Shown: positions 7,225 to 15,014 of the stretch, piece after piece | Position numbering within the stretch: the stretch's first letter is position 1 | Layout: the number at the start of each line of letters is the position of its first letter | NCBI GenBank assembly: GCA_002699125.1 | Contig: PABI01000026.1 | Location: 1 to 47,503, forward strand | Source: Anaerolineaceae bacterium | GTDB lineage: Bacteria; Chloroflexota; Anaerolineae; Promineifilales; Promineifilaceae | Reading direction: 5' to 3' | DNA: 47,503 nt | The notes under the pieces: generated by a model | Database searches by the model: none | Told to the model about the DNA's origin: nothing | What the model saw: the letters and a program-made list of their open reading frames with translations, nothing else | Program-made: the position numbers and the translations under genes

Positions 7225-9801
7225 TTACACCACGATATTCACCAGCTTTTGCGGCACCACAATGATCTTGCGGATTGACCGGCCATTGATGTGCGCCTGA
7301 ACGTTGGGGCAAGTAACGGCCGTTTCCCGTACCACCGCCACCGGCGCATCCGCCGCCACCGTCATCCGGTCACGCACCTTGCCATTCACCTGCACAACCA
7401 CCGTGATCGATTCATCCTGCGTCAGCGCCTCATCGTAGCCGGGCCACGGCTGCACATGCACCGATTCGCCATATCCCAGCACTGACTGCCACACCTCCTC
7501 GGCCACAAACGGAGCAAACGGGGCCAGCAGCCGGGCCATCGTGCCAATAGCATCACGCCACGCTTCGTCGCCAATTACCTGCTCGCGTGCTTCATACAGG
7601 CTGTTCAGATATTCCATCAGGCCAGCAACGGCCGTATTAAAACGAAAATCCTCCATATCCTGCGTGATCCGCTTCACAACCTTATGCCGCGCCCGTTCAA
7701 ACGCGATCTCAGCCTTTTCCTCTCTGCGCCTACTTCGGCCAGGCTCAGCACAAGTCTGCGCCTTTGCGTTAATCTGCTCATTGGCCAGATGCCAGAAACG
7801 CTCCACAAACCGCACCGGTCCGCGAATCCCCACATCGTCCCAGGTGACATCCGCGTCAAACGGCCCCAGGAACACGACGTACAGCCGCAGCGCGTCGGTG
7901 CCGTGTTGGGCAATGACCACGTCGGGTGTCACCACGTTGCCGCGTGATTTGGACATGCGACGGCCGTCCAGCGGCGACGACAGTACACCCTGGTTACGCA
8001 GTTCACTAAACGGTTCCGCAAAGTCGATCAGCCCGGCATCGGCCATCACCTTGGTCCAAAAGCGGGCGTACAGCAGATGCAGCACGGCATGTTCCGCTCC
8101 GCCAACGTAGATGTCCACCGGCAGCCAGCGCTGCACCGCTGCTGGATCAAACGGCCCCTCGTCGTAATGCGGGTTGGCAAAGCGCAGGAAGTACCAGGAG
8201 GAGCAGGCAAAGCCGTCCATCGTGTCGGTTTCACGCTGCGCCAGACCGCCGCACCGGGGACAGGTGGTGTTGACCCATTCTTCAATGTGCGCCAGGGGAG
8301 AACGGCCGTCGCCAGCTGGGGCAAAATTGTCAGTCTCCGGCAGCAGCACCGGCAGGTCTTCTTCCGGCACAGACAGTGGCCCACATTCTGGGCAATGCAC
8401 GATGGGAATGGGCGCGCCCCAGTAGCGCTGGCGCGAGATCAGCCAGTCGCGCAGTTTGTAGGTTACCTGTGGCTGGCCTTTGCCCTGTGCTTGCAGAACG
8501 GCCGTAATCGCCGCCATCGCCTCTTGTGAAGTTTGTCCAGAGAATTGGCCAGAGTTGATCAGACGGCCGTAACCTTTAAAGCAACCATCCACCTCATCGC
8601 CATCTTCCGGGTCGCCATTCGTCGGCTCGATGACGGGCACAATGGGCAGCTTGTACGTTTGGGCAAAAGCAAAATCACGGCTGTCGTGGGCGGGCACGCC
8701 CATCACCGCGCCGCCGCCGTAGCCAGGCAGCACGTAATCGGCCACCCAAATCGGCACCGGCTCGCCCGTGATTGGATGAGTAGCATACACGCCGGTAAAG
8801 ACACCGGTTTGTACTTTGTCTGTGGACGTGCGGTCAATTTCGGATTTACGCTTAGCTTGCTCGATGTATTGGGAAACGGCCGTTTTCTGCGCATCCGTCG
8901 TTACCTTTTCCACCAGCGGATGCTCCGGCGCAATGGCAATAAACGTCACGCCAAACAGCGTATCTACCCGCGTTGTAAAAGTCTTAATTTCATAAGCTTC
9001 ATCCACAGATTTCGCAGATTGCACAGATTTTTGTTTTTTAATCTGCGAAATCTGTGTAATCTGCGGATTCTTAACCTTAAAAACGACTTCTGCACCCTCA
9101 GAGCGGCCGATCCAGTTGCGCTGCATTGTCCTGATATTTTCTGGCCAGTTCACTGTGTCCAGATCGGCCAGCAGCCGGTCGGCGTACGCTGTGATTTTGA
9201 AATACCATTGGGCCAGCTCCTTTTTGGTTACTTCGCTGCCACAGCGCCAGCATCGGCCCTGCTCCACCTGCTCGTTGGCCAGGATAGTCTGGCAAGAGGG
9301 GCACCACCACTGGCTGCCCGGTGCCCGGTAAGCCAAGCCGCGCTTGTGCAGCAGCAGGAAAAACCACTGCGTCCAGCGATAATAATCGGGAAAGGTGGAG
9401 TTAATCTCGCGCGACCAGTCGTAGGAGCATTCCATCTCCTGCATTTGGCGCCGGTAGGTGTCGGTGAACAGTTTGGTGCTTTCGCGGGGGTGAATGTGGT
9501 GCTTGATGGCGTAATTTTCGGCGGGCAGGCCAAAGGCGTCCCAGCCCATCGGGTGCAGCACGTTGTACCCCTGCATCCGCTTGTAGCGGCTGGTGATACA
9601 GGTGGGCACGTAGTTGCGCGCATGTCCCACCGACAGCCCGGCCCCGGATGGATAGGGAAAGAAATCCAAAATGTAGATGTCTGGCTTGTCGGGATCGTTA
9701 CCCGTTTGGTACAGGTTTTGGGCTTGCCAGACGGGTCGCCACTTTTTCTCGACGGCCTGGGGGTTGTAACGGCCGTTGGTCTCATTCGTTTGTTTTGTCA
9801 T
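7225..9801 (-). CDS. leuS: Leucyl-tRNA synthetase
   Basis: An 858-residue class I synthetase that attaches leucine to tRNA-Leu. The first nucleotide-binding motif is SVGH (in PYPSGAGLSVGHARNY) rather than HxGH. Zinc-ribbon cysteines (CPSC, CWRC), the CP1 editing domain with FTTRVDTLFG, and MSKSRGN (KMSKS loop) follow, then the anticodon-binding domain. Two stretches look inserted: about residues 243-268 at the entry to CP1, rich in I, Q, S and K and encoded by the inverted repeat at 9004-9056, and about residues 683-698 (PGRSRRREEKAE). The frame stays open through both. A ribosome-binding site (AGAGGA) precedes the ATG, and the leader may hold a leucine attenuator (9850-9942). Confidence 0.96.
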   Translation of the reverse strand: MTKQTNETNGRYNPQAVEKKWRPVWQAQNLYQTGNDPDKPDIYILDFFPYPSGAGLSVGHARNYVPTCITSRYKRMQGYNVLHPMGWDAFGLPAENYAIKHHIHPRESTKLFTDTYRRQMQEMECSYDWSREINSTFPDYYRWTQWFFLLLHKRGLAYRAPGSQWWCPSCQTILANEQVEQGRCWRCGSEVTKKELAQWYFKITAYADRLLADLDTVNWPENIRTMQRNWIGRSEGAEVVFKVKNPQITQISQIKKQKSVQSAKSVDEAYEIKTFTTRVDTLFGVTFIAIAPEHPLVEKVTTDAQKTAVSQYIEQAKRKSEIDRTSTDKVQTGVFTGVYATHPITGEPVPIWVADYVLPGYGGGAVMGVPAHDSRDFAFAQTYKLPIVPVIEPTNGDPEDGDEVDGCFKGYGRLINSGQFSGQTSQEAMAAITAVLQAQGKGQPQVTYKLRDWLISRQRYWGAPIPIVHCPECGPLSVPEEDLPVLLPETDNFAPAGDGRSPLAHIEEWVNTTCPRCGGLAQRETDTMDGFACSSWYFLRFANPHYDEGPFDPAAVQRWLPVDIYVGGAEHAVLHLLYARFWTKVMADAGLIDFAEPFSELRNQGVLSSPLDGRRMSKSRGNVVTPDVVIAQHGTDALRLYVVFLGPFDADVTWDDVGIRGPVRFVERFWHLANEQINAKAQTCAEPGRSRRREEKAEIAFERARHKVVKRITQDMEDFRFNTAVAGLMEYLNSLYEAREQVIGDEAWRDAIGTMARLLAPFAPFVAEEVWQSVLGYGESVHVQPWPGYDEALTQDESITVVVQVNGKVRDRMTVAADAPVAVVRETAVTCPNVQAHINGRSIRKIIVVPQKLVNIVV
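9004..9056. repeat. Inverted repeat inside leuS
   Basis: Perfect 17-base arms (CACAGATTTCGCAGATT at 9004-9020 and its complement at 9040-9056) with a 19-base spacer, inside the leuS coding region at the start of the editing domain. The low-complexity translation differs from the usual LeuRS sequence at this point. Confidence 0.75.
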
Positions 9802-9849
9802 TTTAATCCTCTTATTTATCGTAATTCATCAATTGTGCATTGGGTTAAA

Positions 9850-9942
9850 CTAAAAAACCTGAGTCACCTTAAAACTGCCCGGCAGCAGCAGGATGCTCAG
9901 GCACACCCTGCTATTCGGCAAGCGCCGACGCTGCTGCCGGGC
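9850..9942 (-). promoter_or_regulatory. Possible leucine attenuator in the leuS leader
   Basis: On the minus strand, a perfect 13-base stem (9930-9942 with 9877-9889) encloses 40 structured bases. An 18-codon frame from GTG at 9906 to TAG at 9850 reads four CTG leucine codons among its first eight. CCTGAG (9896-9901) can instead pair with CTCAGG (9858-9863), which is followed by six T, giving a terminator-like alternative. No clear ribosome-binding site precedes the GTG, and no T-box consensus was found. Confidence 0.35.
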
Positions 9943-10055
9943 TGAATAACAATAAGAGGCTCCAATTTTGGGTAATGACAAAATCTGTTTTCATGACAAT
10001 TCTTCTCGTTTTTCAGGACTGGCAGTCCTGTTTGCGCTGTGGCAATCTCTTTCAG

Positions 10056-10111
10056 AACCTCCCGCAGGTTCCTTTAATGAACATCATCTGGGGGTAAACC
10101 TGCGGGAGGTT
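10056..10111. repeat. Dispersed inverted repeat, copy 2
   Basis: Arms AACCTCCCGCAGGTT (10056-10070) and AACCTGCGGGAGGTT (10097-10111) with a 26-base spacer. Same arms as copies 1 and 3. It lies in the 650-base gap upstream of leuS. Confidence 0.85.
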
Positions 10112-10155
10112 ACCCAATTTGAAGGCCGGTCTGTGCAGTTGATGAAACAAAAAAA

Positions 10156-10212
10156 CCACAGGGTTACCTGTGGCTCGCAAGAAAAAAGCCACAGGGCTGA
10201 AGCACCTGTGGC
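10156..10212. repeat. Tandem hairpins in the leuS-M50 gap
   Basis: Two related hairpins sit side by side: CCACAGG/CCTGTGG (10156-10173, loop 4) and GCCACAGG/CCTGTGGC (10188-10212, loop 9). Together with copy 2 of the dispersed repeat and the leuS leader, they account for most of the 9802-10452 interval. The rest of it (about 10213-10452) holds no gene I can support. Confidence 0.6.
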
Positions 10213-10452
10213 CTGAGAAGTTTAGAAAAGGTTATGTCCCTAATTCATTCAACCCGCGAGGTTTGCCCCAGCAACGCAACAAACACGGCTACCAAGTAAG
10301 TGCCGTTGTGCATTTCGTAATCGTTGGGCAAACACGTAATCTGTCATCATAAGGTTTCCTGAATCAAGTGCAAAAAGGGTAACATACTCCCTTTGGTACG
10401 TCAACATACCTGATAATCCAATTTTGCAGCCCACCCACAAGATTCCACGCCT

Positions 10453-11568
10453 TCAAGAGTGGGCTTGTTCCGGTTCATTTGGCTGGAGGAGGATAAACGA
10501 CTCGGCTTTTAACTGAAGCAAGTTTTCGGTCATTTTAAACGGGGCAAACATTTTCTCCTTGGTAAGTGTGGTGATGATACGGCCGTTTGCCACCACCAAC
10601 AATCTATTCCCACGACTGGCATCAAGCTTGTGCAGCGCCTGCAACATTGAGGTGGTAGGGTAAACAACCCATGGCTCCAGCGTACGAAACGGCAATTGTT
10701 TCTGTAAAACGTCTGGTCTGGCAGGCACAGCGGTCATAATGGGAAATTGCCGGGCTGGGTATGCAAAATCATGGTTCAACTTTACGGTTGGTTCCGATTG
10801 TGACGAAGAGATTATTTGAGCCACTGTCGTTTGTGCCAGCCACCGTTGCTGTTCTGGCGTACACACATGCACCGTTTGCGCGGGTGCCTCAATAACCAGC
10901 CAGCCGGTTGTCAGCAGCAGCATACCGCCAAAGGTTGAAGCCGCATCTGAAAGCAGCAGCCCAATGAGAACGGCCGTGCCGCCCGGCAGCACCATGCCCA
11001 GCAGCAGCATGGAGATGGCCAAAAAGGCAATAGGAGAACCCCCTTGAGGCGAGGCAGCATGCTCCGGCAGCAGCCAGAGCAAATGCCCGCCGTCCAACGG
11101 TGGGGTCGGCATTAGATTAATGACAACCAGCAGCAAATTAAACTGGGCCAACCAAAGAACGTGGGCCTCGGCCCAAATCGACCAAATGCCTAGCCAAAAA
11201 ACGGCCAACAGCAAGCTAACCAACGGGCCAACCAGCGCCATCTGTACCAGCTTCTTTGCAGAGATGGGCGTGCTGCCCAAACGATACACACCGCCAAATG
11301 GATAAAGCACGATTTGGTGAACAGGCAGTTTTCGGGCGCCGGCCACAACCAGGTGACCAACATCGTGCAAGAATACAGAAAGCGCCATAAGGCCGGTAGT
11401 AGCGGCCGCCAGCAGCCACCGCTCAAGCGGTGACCACTCGGCAGACATGACCAGGGGTGCCAACGCCATCACCACAATCCCCAGAGGGACAAAGAACAGG
11501 CAGCCCACATGCAGGTCGATGGGAATATTTGCAACTGTTCCTAAACGAATGTGTTTTCTGGAAACCAA
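10453..11568 (-). CDS. M50-like (site-2 protease) membrane protein with altered HExxH
   Basis: A 371-residue multi-pass protein with the layout of an intramembrane metalloprotease: hydrophobic segments near 22-42, 52-68 and 110-130, and the downstream motif NLMPTPPLDGG (N151 to G161) that normally supplies the third zinc ligand (D159). The zinc site itself reads H68-D69-V70-G71-H72, so the catalytic Glu of HExxH is replaced by Asp. The tail after about 260 resembles a worn CBS domain. The start is TTG at 11568, supported by AAAGGAGGTG just upstream. It follows the antiporter gene by 18 bases and ends a likely operon. It could be a slow protease or a non-catalytic regulator of the antiporter. 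Confidence 0.8.
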   Translation of the reverse strand: MVSRKHIRLGTVANIPIDLHVGCLFFVPLGIVVMALAPLVMSAEWSPLERWLLAAATTGLMALSVFLHDVGHLVVAGARKLPVHQIVLYPFGGVYRLGSTPISAKKLVQMALVGPLVSLLLAVFWLGIWSIWAEAHVLWLAQFNLLLVVINLMPTPPLDGGHLLWLLPEHAASPQGGSPIAFLAISMLLLGMVLPGGTAVLIGLLLSDAASTFGGMLLLTTGWLVIEAPAQTVHVCTPEQQRWLAQTTVAQIISSSQSEPTVKLNHDFAYPARQFPIMTAVPARPDVLQKQLPFRTLEPWVVYPTTSMLQALHKLDASRGNRLLVVANGRIITTLTKEKMFAPFKMTENLLQLKAESFILLQPNEPEQAHS

Positions 11569-11586
11569 AAAACACCTCCTTTATTT

Positions 11587-13371
11587 TTAGATGCGCGTCA
11601 AAGCAAGTACCTGATCGCCCCGATCCAGTTCGTCTACAGTAGCAAACGGCAGCCGCACGCCATTGCGGGCAACAACCAGAGGCAGAGCCGATTTGACATT
11701 TGGACTACCTACCATCAGCTTTTCGGCCAATGTCGTCGTTTCAACTTGAATTTTGGCTTCTTCCGTTTGCTGGTGAGAGAGCCAATGATCCCATTCTGGC
11801 AAATTGTGCCAGGCGACCGATAATGGCTCTATCGGCGTTTCACCAATGATATTATTGAGCGATTGTTCTCCGTTCATGAGCAAAACCCGCACTTTGGGCA
11901 CCTGGAACACTTCATACGCCAGTTGCGCGGCCAAGACATTGACTTCCTCATTGGGGGTTAAGGCCAGAAACGCCTGGGCTTCGGCCGTATTTGCCTGCGC
12001 CAACACCTCAACGTCCAGAGCAGTGCCGTAAACAACCGACAATCCTTCCGCCTCGGCTTGTTGGCAGTGCTGCAAGTTTTTGTCAATCAGCCAGACGGGC
12101 TGCGCTTCGGACAGGGCTTTGGCTAACGCTCGCGCCGTTGGTCCCGCACCAATAATCACGGTGCCCTGCCGCTCATCGGCGGAGCGCACCAGTTCGCCGC
12201 GCCCTTTCAGCCATTCGCTGCCCCATTTGAGGAAAAGCGGTACGGCCGCTGTGGTAGCAATGGCCATGAAGACCAGAATCGAGAAAATCTCGGCCGAAAT
12301 GATCCCCATGCTCAAGCCAATTTGGGCCAGGATGATCTCTACCGCGCCACGGCCGTTCATGCCGGCACCTACAACCACGCCTTCACGCCAGCCGTTGCGG
12401 CTGGGCAGGTAAAAAAGCGCCGTCCCCACAATTTTGCCCACCGTGGCCAGCACCACCACCCCAATCAACAACAAAAGATCTGTCTGGAAGATGTTGAGCG
12501 AAACCTGAAAACCGGCCGTGACAAAGAAAATTGGTGCCAAAAAACCAATGGAGATGTCATGCACCACCGGGTTGAGCTGCCGCGATAGCTTTGGCTCCAA
12601 AACAGTACCTTCACGCAGGAACAACCCTGCCAAAAAGCCACCCAAAATGGCATGCAAGCCCGCCAACTCGGCAAACTCAGCAAACAGCAGGGCTATGAGC
12701 AAAATAAGCGTGGCATTGAAGGTCCGGTTTGTCCAGCCCATTTTGCGCAGGCGCTGCCACAACGGGGGAAAGAGCTTCAACCCCATGAAGCTAACCACCG
12801 CAAAGAAAAGCGCGGCCTTGCCTGCCACCAGAGACAAATTAGCAATGCTAAAGCCATCGGCTTCAAAAACGCCAATGATGGCCGCAAAAACAATCAGGGC
12901 CAGCGTGTCAGACACCAGCGCCCCGGCCATCAAAACGTGGGCAATCCGGGTATCCAGCAGCTTTAAATCGACCAAGATGCGGGATTTTGTGGCCAGAGAA
13001 GTGACACCGGCGGCAATGCCCACAAACAGGCCGGCAGCCACGGTGCCGCCCATCGCCACGATCAACCAATAACAGAAGAGGAAAGGGGTAATGAATCCGC
13101 CCAACGCTGCCAGGGTCCCAGCCCACGATGCCTTGAACAAATCTTTGGGATCGATCTCCATGCCGATGTACAGCATCATGACCAAAACACCAATTTCAGC
13201 CAGGACTTCTAACCCTTCGCTGCTTTGCAGCAAACCCAGCAGTGGCGGGCCTAAAATGATGCCGGCCATCAACTCACCGAAGATTGAGGGATAGCCCAAC
13301 CGGGTGGCCAGATTGCCGGCCAGCCAGGCCGCTAGTAAAACAAGTAATAAATTAAGGATGCTTAATTCCAT
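11587..13371 (-). CDS. CPA2 cation/proton antiporter with TrkA-N domain
   Basis: A 594-residue transporter of the monovalent cation:proton antiporter-2 family (Kef/GerN type). About 12 hydrophobic segments fill residues 1-385, with GYPSIFGELMAGIILGP and MLYIGMEIDPKDL typical of this family. A cytoplasmic Rossmann domain follows (VIIGAGPTARAL, then WLIDKN and YGTALDVEVL), which in relatives binds NAD(H) or nucleotides and gates exchange. It probably exchanges K+ or Na+ for H+; ion choice cannot be read here. It lies between a UspA-like gene (35 bases upstream) and an M50-like gene, consistent with a pH or ion-stress operon under the kinase and regulator encoded upstream. Confidence 0.9.
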   Translation of the reverse strand: MELSILNLLLVLLAAWLAGNLATRLGYPSIFGELMAGIILGPPLLGLLQSSEGLEVLAEIGVLVMMLYIGMEIDPKDLFKASWAGTLAALGGFITPFLFCYWLIVAMGGTVAAGLFVGIAAGVTSLATKSRILVDLKLLDTRIAHVLMAGALVSDTLALIVFAAIIGVFEADGFSIANLSLVAGKAALFFAVVSFMGLKLFPPLWQRLRKMGWTNRTFNATLILLIALLFAEFAELAGLHAILGGFLAGLFLREGTVLEPKLSRQLNPVVHDISIGFLAPIFFVTAGFQVSLNIFQTDLLLLIGVVVLATVGKIVGTALFYLPSRNGWREGVVVGAGMNGRGAVEIILAQIGLSMGIISAEIFSILVFMAIATTAAVPLFLKWGSEWLKGRGELVRSADERQGTVIIGAGPTARALAKALSEAQPVWLIDKNLQHCQQAEAEGLSVVYGTALDVEVLAQANTAEAQAFLALTPNEEVNVLAAQLAYEVFQVPKVRVLLMNGEQSLNNIIGETPIEPLSVAWHNLPEWDHWLSHQQTEEAKIQVETTTLAEKLMVGSPNVKSALPLVVARNGVRLPFATVDELDRGDQVLALTRI

Positions 13372-13405
13372 AAATGCACGTTCTCCTTCTTTATTCTGGC
13401 GAGCC

Positions 13406-14203
13406 TTAAAGGTTTACCAGGTGGTTTTTTTGAACCGTTTCAGAAATAACAGGTTTGGCGATCAGGATGGATTGCTTGGTCCATTGCAGCAAGGGGTTGA
13501 GCAGGCTGTCTAATCGCCAATAAAAGAGGCGGCACTCCGGTTCGCTGCCTAAAACAATAAGGTCGTAAGCAGCGCCAGCTACTTCTTGCCGAACAATCTC
13601 CTCAGGTAAGCCGTGGCTTACCTTTAGCACACCATTAATCTGGCGAGCGGCCAACCGTCGCAATGCAGCACGAAGGTGGCGACCGGAAATAGTGTTGGCC
13701 TTTAACAAGCCAAACTGATCTTTGGGGGCTAAAGTGGGAGGGCGGACAACCAGCAGGGTTACGGTGCAGTTGCTGTGTTTGCTGAGTATGAGACCCCACT
13801 TAATTGTGGCTTCGTCAGTGGCTTCTCCCCGCATGATGAGGAGCAGGCGACGTAGCGGCCAGCGGGATTCACGGACGATCAGGACGGATGGTTTGATGCG
13901 AGAAGGGGAAGCGGCCGTCTGGGGAAACGGCCGTGTTAGCGCATGCCACTTGGGTTCATTCAACAGCAGTAAATCGTGGCGCTGCGGTACGCAGTTAATA
14001 ACCTCTGCCAGCGAATTGCGTTCGCTCACCTGCCATTCTAGCTTTCCTTGTAAAAAGAATGCTACCTGCTGCGTATAGGTGAGCAGTTCACCTGAGCCAT
14101 GCTCCTGCCCCGACAAACAGGCAAGCAAACGCAAATTTTGGTTGTAACCATTTTGAGTATCTCTTGCCATACACTGATTCCAAAGTCCATTGTCGATGGG
14201 CAT
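13406..14203 (-). CDS. Universal stress protein-like protein
   Basis: A 265-residue protein whose second half (from about residue 105) has the UspA alternating pattern: PSVLIVRE, RRLLLIMRGEA, CTVTLLVVRPP, then VLKVSHGLPEEIVRQEV, YDLIVLGSEPEC and SILIAKPV. The first half is a worn related domain or a specific N-terminal part. The glycine-rich ATP loop of classical UspA is not clear, so nucleotide binding is doubtful. AAGGTGAT precedes the ATG. UspA domains are often linked to cation/proton antiporters, which matches its position 35 bases before one. It could act as a sensor subunit for the exchanger. Confidence 0.75.
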   Translation of the reverse strand: MPIDNGLWNQCMARDTQNGYNQNLRLLACLSGQEHGSGELLTYTQQVAFFLQGKLEWQVSERNSLAEVINCVPQRHDLLLLNEPKWHALTRPFPQTAASPSRIKPSVLIVRESRWPLRRLLLIMRGEATDEATIKWGLILSKHSNCTVTLLVVRPPTLAPKDQFGLLKANTISGRHLRAALRRLAARQINGVLKVSHGLPEEIVRQEVAGAAYDLIVLGSEPECRLFYWRLDSLLNPLLQWTKQSILIAKPVISETVQKNHLVNL

Positions 14204-14318
14204 AATCCCATCACCTTATCAGTGTGGCACAAGCAGATCACAAACTGCGTTCTAAAGTTGTTACAAAGCTGATCCAATTGGGAAGTTAGCGTGGAGCTCG
14301 CAAATTTAAGGGTGCAAG

Positions 14319-15014
14319 TTAATCATCTGGCAGCTTAACAAAACCATAGCCCAGGCCAGAAACTGTTTCAATATAGCGCGGTTCTGCTGGATCTGGCTCA
14401 ATTTTGTGGCGCAGGCGATGCACCAACTGGCGCAACATGTTCCGGCTACCCCCCTGTGGCCCCCATACCTGGTCAATTAAAATATCGGTCGTCAGCACGT
14501 GCCCCGGATTGAGCATTAAATAATCCAGCAAATCGGTTTCTAGCGGGGTGAGTAAAATTGGCTCACCGCCCGCCCTGGTAACCTCGCGCCGCTGGACATC
14601 CAGCCTAAGGTCACCAATCTGCCGGGTAACGGAGGGCAATGGTTTTTCCGACTGGCTGCCTATGCGACGCAGCAAAGCCTGCACCCGGGCGACCAATTGA
14701 CGCGGGCTATATGGTTTTGTGATGTAATCATCGGCCCCAATTTCCAGGCCGTGAACAATGTCGTCTTCCTGGTCGCGTACAGTGAGGAGAATAATGGGGG
14801 TGTCTGTCTGTCTGCGAATTTTTTGGCACAAATCAAAGCCGCTTATGTCGGGCAGGTTCACATCCAGCATGATCAGGTCTGGCGTTTCTTCTTGCCAACG
14901 TTGCAGGGCAGAACGGCCGTCATAAGCCTGAATCACTGAGAGGCCCATACGTTGCAATGTAAACGACAAAATTTCGGCCAAAACGCGATCATCATCTACC
15001 ACAAGAACTTTCAT
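14319..15014 (-). CDS. OmpR-family response regulator
   Basis: A 231-residue regulator with receiver acidic residues D7-D9, phospho-site D51 (MLDVNLPDISG), a Lys in DYITKPYSPRQL, and a C-terminal winged helix ending ETVSGLGYGFVKL. Its ATG overlaps the stop of the kinase gene (ATGA), so kinase and regulator are made together. The UspA-like, antiporter and M50-like genes follow on the same strand after 115 bases and are likely targets or operon members. The layout recalls KdpDE-type control of ion transport, but no kdp genes are present. Confidence 0.92.
   Translation of the reverse strand: MKVLVVDDDRVLAEILSFTLQRMGLSVIQAYDGRSALQRWQEETPDLIMLDVNLPDISGFDLCQKIRRQTDTPIILLTVRDQEDDIVHGLEIGADDYITKPYSPRQLVARVQALLRRIGSQSEKPLPSVTRQIGDLRLDVQRREVTRAGGEPILLTPLETDLLDYLMLNPGHVLTTDILIDQVWGPQGGSRNMLRQLVHRLRHKIEPDPAEPRYIETVSGLGYGFVKLPDD

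Noticed and set aside
8533..9945. A 470-codon plus-strand open frame opposite leuS
   Set aside because: It lies antisense to a complete, well-conserved synthetase gene, has low-complexity composition and no domain; it is a shadow of high G+C codon use.
9802..10452. T-box or tRNA in the leuS upstream gap
   Set aside because: No AGGGTGGNACCGCG-type T-box core and no cloverleaf could be folded; the stems are explained by the attenuator candidate and repeats.
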